Below are positions 5,114-9,318 of a DNA stretch of 9,318 bases, piece by piece. The stretch comes from an uncultured Prevotella sp. (GTDB lineage Bacteria; Bacteroidota; Bacteroidia; Bacteroidales; Bacteroidaceae): NCBI GenBank assembly GCA_900548195.1, contig URJQ01000112.1, positions 1 through 9,318 on the forward strand. Direction: 5' to 3'. The translations under genes and the position numbers were made by a program. How positions within the stretch are numbered: the stretch's first letter is position 1; each line of letters starts with the position of its first letter. Under the pieces are notes generated by a model. The model was given only the letters and a program-made list of their open reading frames with translations. It was not told the origin of the DNA and made no database searches.

Positions 5114-6610
5114 ATGAATATAGCAGAACAAATACGTTTGAAACTCCAACTGAAAGAAAATTCCGAAGTAGAGTTCAAGTCAGCTAAAGGGGGCTTTCCT
5201 AAAGCTGAATTCTGGCGTTCTTTTTCTGCTTTAGCAAATACTAATGGCGGTACAATCGTATTGGGTGTAAAAGAAAAAAATCACGAGTTTATTCCTGACG
5301 GACTTTCTGCAGAACAGATAAGTAAATACAGAAAGCAATTCTGGGATGATGCTCATAACAAGTCATGTATAAACATCCCCCTTTTAGTCGAAAGCGACAT
5401 AGAAGAAATAAGAACCGAGGGCGAACAATATCTGCTTGCTTTTAGAGTTCCTCGTGCTCAATACGACTTACGTCCTGTACATCTTACACTGACTCCTTTT
5501 GGGCACACCTACAAACGTAGGGATGAAGGGGATTATCTATGTACCGACGATGAAGTAAAGCAAATGTATTCAGATGCTAATAACATGAGAGCATCTGCCG
5601 ACTCTCGTATTTTACGAGGCTATTCCATCAATGATATTGATCTGCCGACTCTGCATCAATATCGTCGTGCATACAACATTAAGCATGAGAACCATCCATG
5701 GACAGAGGTTGATGACAAACAATTTTTAGAGAATATTGGCGCCTATCGCAAAGACCGATCCACATCAACCGAAGGCTTTACAGTTGCAGGTCTGCTTATG
5801 TTCGGTAAAACAAACAGCATCACGGACCCGGAATGTTGTCAAGAGTTCTTTCCTGATTATCGAGAACATTTGAGTGGCGACCCTCAGATACGATGGACTA
5901 ATCGAATTTATCCAGATGGCACATGGGAAGCAAACATTTACCAGTTCTTTACACGTGTATTACCGTTACTACAGCATTCTTTGCCAGTGCCATTCAGTCT
6001 TGACAGCAACCAGGTAAGAAACAATACCACAACTGCCCACGTAGCTCTGCGTGAAGCTTTGGCAAACACTCTTATTCATGCAGCATATACAGTAAGAGGA
6101 AATATCGTCATTGACAGATACTTCAACCGCATAACACTATCCAATCCTGGCACTATGCTCATCAGCATGGAGGAATATTACGAAGGCGGTCATAGCGTAT
6201 GTCGAAATCCTGTTATCCAGAAAATGTTTGTATTCATGGGCATTGGAGAAAAAGGTGGCTCTGGCGCAGATGTAATAGTCAAGGGATGGAAAGACAATGG
6301 TTGGAGTACACCTAGTGTTGCGGAAAAGAACAATCCAGATCGGATTGAAACATGCTTGAATTTATATAGCGAAACCGACACTACTACGGAAACCACTACG
6401 GAAACCACTACGAAAACCTCCAATACCACTACGGAAACCATTCTTGAATTGATTCGCAGGAATTCAAGAATTACCGCAAAAGAAATTGCTTCAATTTGTG
6501 GAATTACCGAAGATGGCGTTTCATACCATATTAAGAAGCTTAAATTGGCTGGCAGAATAATCCGTATCGGTGGCTCACGAAATGGAGGTGAATGGAAAAT
6601 CGTCAAATAA
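5114..6610 (+). CDS. AlbA/Schlafen-type ATP-binding putative transcriptional regulator
   Basis: The N-terminal part (about 10-150) is an AlbA_2 (Schlafen, divergent AAA_4) domain: EVEFKSA at 18-24 and SALANTNGGTIVLGV at 38-52. A GHKL-type ATP-binding domain follows (about 300-395), with the N-box-like REALANTLIHAAY (313-325), SNPG (343-346) and GGSGAD (381-386). Residues 422-441 are a Thr/Glu linker. A winged helix-turn-helix ends the protein (about 441-498, EIASICGITEDGVSYHIKKL in the recognition region). Proteins of this plan are annotated as ATP-dependent transcriptional regulators or helicase-related; the target is unknown. The length of 498 residues is ordinary for the type. The ATG is 22 bases after the -7 element. 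The esterase begins 46 bases downstream with no promoter between, so the two are probably co-transcribed. Confidence 0.88.
   Translation: MNIAEQIRLKLQLKENSEVEFKSAKGGFPKAEFWRSFSALANTNGGTIVLGVKEKNHEFIPDGLSAEQISKYRKQFWDDAHNKSCINIPLLVESDIEEIRTEGEQYLLAFRVPRAQYDLRPVHLTLTPFGHTYKRRDEGDYLCTDDEVKQMYSDANNMRASADSRILRGYSINDIDLPTLHQYRRAYNIKHENHPWTEVDDKQFLENIGAYRKDRSTSTEGFTVAGLLMFGKTNSITDPECCQEFFPDYREHLSGDPQIRWTNRIYPDGTWEANIYQFFTRVLPLLQHSLPVPFSLDSNQVRNNTTTAHVALREALANTLIHAAYTVRGNIVIDRYFNRITLSNPGTMLISMEEYYEGGHSVCRNPVIQKMFVFMGIGEKGGSGADVIVKGWKDNGWSTPSVAEKNNPDRIETCLNLYSETDTTTETTTETTTKTSNTTTETILELIRRNSRITAKEIASICGITEDGVSYHIKKLKLAGRIIRIGGSRNGGEWKIVK
6383..6439 (+). repeat. In-frame 12-bp tandem repeat inside the regulator gene
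   Basis: ACTACGGAAACC occurs at 6383-6394 and 6395-6406, then with one change at 6407-6418. A fourth exact copy follows at 6428-6439 after 9 bases. Each unit is four codons (Thr-Thr-Glu-Thr), so gain or loss of units would lengthen or shorten the linker between the ATP-binding and DNA-binding domains without shifting the frame. Confidence 0.85.
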
Positions 6611-6631
6611 CATTTACCACCAGATAGACCA

Positions 6632-6652
6632 ACAACAAAACAACAAAACAAC
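6632..6652 (+). repeat. AC-rich repeat, copy D, forming the esterase leader
   Basis: These 21 bases are identical to 716-736. They occupy nearly half of the 46-base spacer and end four bases before the ATG at 6657, exactly where a ribosome binding site would be. There is no G in the stretch, so ordinary Shine-Dalgarno pairing is impossible. Initiation would rely on an unstructured A-rich leader or on coupling. Confidence 0.7.
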
Positions 6653-6656
6653 AATC

Positions 6657-8117
6657 ATGCGTCCTACTTTACTACTGACTATTACCATCGCCATGCTCTC
6701 CATGTCGTCATTTGCACAGAGCACGGCACGTAAGTTTACACTGAAAAATTCTGCTGACGGACAGTCGGAACTGACCGTCTATCTTCCCTCCCCTGATGCT
6801 CTGGGCAAGAGTAACGGCAGAGTAATCGTTGATTGCCCAGGAGGTGGATACTCACATCTCGCCATGCAGCATGAGGGACATGACTGGGCTGAATTCTACA
6901 ATAAACAGGGCATTGCCTTCGCTGTGCTCAAATATCGTATGCCGAAAGGCGACCGCAACATTCCTCTATCCGATGCTTACAATGCTCTTCGCACGGTGAG
7001 AGACAGCGCAAAAGTGTGGCATCTGAACCCTAATAACGTCGGAATACAGGGCTTTTCTGCCGGCGGACATTTGGCAAGCGCAGTGTCAACACACGCTCCG
7101 ATGGATGTGCGCCCTAACTTCTCCATACTCTTCTACCCCGTCATCTCTATGGATGAACGCCTCACCCACAAAGGCTCATGCGTGGGATTCCTCGGCGAAA
7201 AGCGCAAGGACGAGAAACTCGTGAACGAATGGAGCAGCGACAAAGCTGTGAGACGCCATCTCGTGCCACCTACCATACTCATCCTCGCAAATGATGACCG
7301 CGCAGTGCCACCTGCCACAAACGCTGCCGCTTACTATACCGCTATGCGCAAAGCCGGCGCTTCCTGCTCCATGTTCACCTACCCTACTGGCGGTCATGGC
7401 TTCGGATTCCGCAGCACATGGAAATACCACGAACTGATGAAAATGGAACTTAAGCAATGGCTCAGCGACCTTACTATGCCTGCCGACACCGCTCTACGCG
7501 TGGCTTGCGTGGGCAACAGCATCACTGATGGGCACGGCATTGATATGTCTGATGACTTGGGTTATCCTGCTCGCTTGGGCAAGATATTAGGCAATGGCTA
7601 TGCTGTCAAGAACTTCGGCGTCAGCTCACGCACTATGTCAAACTCTGGCGACTTCCCTTACCAGAACGAAATGGCATGGAAAGCCTGCAAGGAATGGCAG
7701 CCAAACGTCGTCATTGTGAAACTCGGCACCAACGACACGAAGCCTTACAACTGGAAAACTGCTAAAGATGACTTCAAGGCAAGCATGCAGTTGCTCGTCG
7801 ATTCACTCCGCGCTTTGCCTTCAAAGCCACGCATTGTGCTCTGTGCACCTATACCTGCCTACAAAGATTCATGGGGAATCAACGACTCCATAATCGTCAA
7901 TGGCATAATGCCTTGCGTGCAACAATTCGCAAAAGCAGAAGGATTGGAATACCTCGACCTTCACACTCCGATGACAAACCACAAGGAACTCTTACTGTCC
8001 GACGGAATACACCCTAACGAAAAAGGAGCGCAGCGCATTGCAGAACTCGTGGCTGAGCAAGTGAAAAAAACGCCTGTCATGGTGAAAAAGGCAAAGAAAA
8101 GAAAGAAAAAACAATAG
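6657..8117 (+). CDS. Secreted two-domain esterase: alpha/beta hydrolase fused to SGNH hydrolase
   Basis: Probably removes acetyl or other acyl esters from polysaccharide. Residues 1-20 are a signal peptide ending SSFA before Q21. The first domain (about 25-272) is an alpha/beta hydrolase with oxyanion motif PGGGY (61-65), nucleophile S134 in GFSAGG, D214 (DRAVP) and H247 (GGHGF). It resembles BD-FAE-like and acetylxylan-type esterases. The second (about 279-470) is SGNH/GDSL: S288 in GNSITDG, G321 in block II, N359 in GTND, and D449/H452 in SDGIHPN. Both catalytic sets look complete, so the protein may have two specificities. The C-terminus (470-486) is a very basic tail, KKTPVMVKKAKKRKKKQ. 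The frame is open upstream to a GTG at 6570, but that would overlap the preceding gene and bury the signal peptide, so ATG 6657 is preferred. The substrate is inferred; no polysaccharide locus is adjacent. Confidence 0.88.
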   Translation: MRPTLLLTITIAMLSMSSFAQSTARKFTLKNSADGQSELTVYLPSPDALGKSNGRVIVDCPGGGYSHLAMQHEGHDWAEFYNKQGIAFAVLKYRMPKGDRNIPLSDAYNALRTVRDSAKVWHLNPNNVGIQGFSAGGHLASAVSTHAPMDVRPNFSILFYPVISMDERLTHKGSCVGFLGEKRKDEKLVNEWSSDKAVRRHLVPPTILILANDDRAVPPATNAAAYYTAMRKAGASCSMFTYPTGGHGFGFRSTWKYHELMKMELKQWLSDLTMPADTALRVACVGNSITDGHGIDMSDDLGYPARLGKILGNGYAVKNFGVSSRTMSNSGDFPYQNEMAWKACKEWQPNVVIVKLGTNDTKPYNWKTAKDDFKASMQLLVDSLRALPSKPRIVLCAPIPAYKDSWGINDSIIVNGIMPCVQQFAKAEGLEYLDLHTPMTNHKELLLSDGIHPNEKGAQRIAELVAEQVKKTPVMVKKAKKRKKKQ

Positions 8118-8208
8118 AAAGAAAAGCAAAGAGAAGCATTATTTTGTAATATAGTTATTGCAAAGTTGGAAAAAATGTAACCTTCTATCGTCTTTTTGTG
8201 ATAAAAAT
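8118..8208. other. Spacer after the esterase, no clear terminator
   Basis: The bases after the esterase stop are A-rich with only weak pairing (for example ATTA/TAAT near 8140-8153) and no stem followed by a T-tract. Read-through into the aldolase gene cannot be excluded. Confidence 0.4.
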
Positions 8209-8239
8209 TTTGCAAGAAAAGAATAAAGCACTAACTTTG
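8209..8239 (+). promoter_or_regulatory. Promoter of the aldolase gene
   Basis: TTTG (8209-8212) and TAACTTTG (8232-8239) have a 19-base spacer, an exact Bacteroidetes-type match. Transcription would start near 8246, giving a leader of about 100 bases. Confidence 0.8.
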
Positions 8240-8269
8240 TGGTCGCAAAAGAATAGGTATATATAGGTT

Positions 8270-8287
8270 TTGATGAACAGTCATCAA
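8270..8287 (+). promoter_or_regulatory. Hairpin in the aldolase leader
   Basis: TTGATGA (8270-8276) and TCATCAA (8281-8287) pair perfectly around the loop ACAG, about 25 bases into the predicted leader. There is a short T run (8288-8290) but no real terminator tract. It could stabilise the message or bind a regulator. The remaining leader (8288-8348) is A/T-rich with no Shine-Dalgarno site. Confidence 0.5.
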
Positions 8288-8348
8288 TTTCTTACATAAA
8301 ACAATTAGGATAATAGTAAGTATTACATTTTAAATACAATTTAGAATT

Positions 8349-9318
8349 ATGGTAAATTACAAAGACCTCGGTCTCGTAAACACCCGCGAGATGTTCAAGC
8401 GCGCCATTGCTGGCGGTTACGCTATTCCAGCATTCAACTTCAACACAATGGAGCAGATGCAGGCTATCGTTATGGCTGCAGTAGAAACTAAGTCTCCTGT
8501 TATCATGCAGGTTTCAAAGGGTGCTCGTAACTATGCTAACGGCACTATCCTCCGTAACCTTGCTAAGGGTGCTGTAGAATACGCTAAGGAGCTCGGATGC
8601 GAGCATCCTGAAATCGTACTCCACCTCGACCACGGAGATACATTCGAACTCTGTAAGGACTGTATCGACAATGGCTTCTCTTCTGTCATGATCGACGGTT
8701 CTTCACTCCCATACGAGGAGAACGTAGCCCTCGCCAAGAAGGTAGTAGATTACGCTCACCAGTTTGACGTAACTGTAGAGGCTGAGCTCGGCGTACTCGC
8801 TGGCGTAGAAGACGAGGTAGTAGCTGCTGAGTCTCACTACACTAAGCCAGAGGAAGTTATCGACTTCGCTACACGCACTGGCTGCGACTCACTCGCTATC
8901 TCTATCGGTACTTCTCATGGTGCTCACAAGTTCACACCAGAGCAGTGCACACTCGTAAACGGTGTACTCGTTCCACCACCACTCGCATTCGACGTCCTCG
9001 CTGAGATCGAGAAGAAGCTCCCTGGATTCCCAATCGTTCTCCACGGTTCTTCTTCAGTTCCAATGGAAGAGGTTGAGACTATCAACAAGTATGGCGGTCA
9101 CCTCGAAGCAGCTATCGGTATTCCTGAGGAGCAGCTCCGTAAGGCAGCTAAGTCTGCTGTTTGCAAGATCAACATCGACTCTGACTCACGTCTTGCCATG
9201 ACTGCTGCTATCCGCAAGCACCTCGCTGAGCACCCTGGAGACTTCGACCCACGTCAGTATCTCAAGCCAGCTCGTGAGAACATGAAGAAGATGTACATCC
9301 ACAAGATTGTGAACGTAC
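8349..9318 (+). CDS. fba: Fructose-bisphosphate aldolase, class II (3' end outside the window)
   Basis: Cleaves fructose 1,6-bisphosphate to dihydroxyacetone phosphate and glyceraldehyde 3-phosphate, and the reverse, in the cytoplasm; central to glycolysis and gluconeogenesis. The frame runs from ATG 8349 to the right edge, 323 codons with no stop. Metal and active-site motifs of the class II family are visible: HLDHGD (92-97, catalytic D94 and metal ligand H95), EAELG (144-148), TSHGAHKF (188-195, H190), LHGSSSVP (231-238, H232) and KINIDSD (273-279). Bacteroidales relatives are about 330 residues, so only a short C-terminal piece is missing. Codon choice is strongly biased (nearly all Leu as CTC/CTT and Lys as AAG), unlike the neighbouring regulator at 5114-6610, as expected for a highly expressed gene. 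Confidence 0.96.
   Translation, partial: MVNYKDLGLVNTREMFKRAIAGGYAIPAFNFNTMEQMQAIVMAAVETKSPVIMQVSKGARNYANGTILRNLAKGAVEYAKELGCEHPEIVLHLDHGDTFELCKDCIDNGFSSVMIDGSSLPYEENVALAKKVVDYAHQFDVTVEAELGVLAGVEDEVVAAESHYTKPEEVIDFATRTGCDSLAISIGTSHGAHKFTPEQCTLVNGVLVPPPLAFDVLAEIEKKLPGFPIVLHGSSSVPMEEVETINKYGGHLEAAIGIPEEQLRKAAKSAVCKINIDSDSRLAMTAAIRKHLAEHPGDFDPRQYLKPARENMKKMYIHKIVNV

Noticed and set aside
6190..6654. 154-codon open frame opposite the end of the AlbA-type regulator
   Set aside because: Its Val/Ser run is simply the reverse reading of the 12-bp tandem repeat, and no family features are visible.
856..9318. Functional link between a fructose-type sensor and the fructose-bisphosphate aldolase gene
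   Set aside because: The genes are 4.7 kb apart on opposite strands with separate promoters, and the aldolase is a housekeeping enzyme; closeness alone does not support a pathway link.

Overview
The window looks like a chromosomal segment of a Bacteroidales bacterium, most likely Prevotella or a close relative. Four promoters match the Bacteroidetes form TTTG-N19/20-TAnnTTTG. Most starts lack a Shine-Dalgarno site. There is a one-protein hybrid two-component regulator with a periplasmic sugar-binding sensor and an AraC output, an architecture typical of this phylum. The genus is an inference from style and was not tested.

Layout. Positions 1-68 may hold the last codons of an upstream + strand gene. 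About 790 bases without a credible gene follow (69-855). They are packed with structure: a perfect 18-bp terminator-like hairpin, a 56-bp GT/AC-rich sequence present in two inverted copies, three copies of a short GGA-loop hairpin, and three 15-bp motifs spaced exactly 22 bp apart with an inverted copy. Next, on the minus strand, is the 936-residue sensor-regulator (856-3666). A 394-bp divergent intergenic region (3667-4060) carries one good promoter in each direction. The remaining genes are on the plus strand: a glycine-zipper lipoprotein (4061-4918), an AlbA/Schlafen-type ATP-binding regulator (5114-6610), a secreted two-domain esterase (6657-8117), and class II fructose-bisphosphate aldolase (8349 to the right edge, incomplete).

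How the genes relate. The sensor-regulator should detect a sugar in the periplasm and act directly on DNA, but no SusC/SusD pair or glycoside hydrolase is visible, so its targets are unknown. The AlbA-type regulator and the esterase are 46 bp apart with no promoter or terminator between them and are probably one transcription unit. The esterase carries two complete catalytic sets (alpha/beta hydrolase and SGNH) and probably removes acyl groups from plant polysaccharide. The aldolase has its own promoter and looks like a highly expressed housekeeping gene.

The least explained feature is the dispersed AC-rich sequence that recurs at 673-740, 4965-4983 and 6632-6652, and inverted at 239-294, always between genes. 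No clearly new defence or mobile system is evident.
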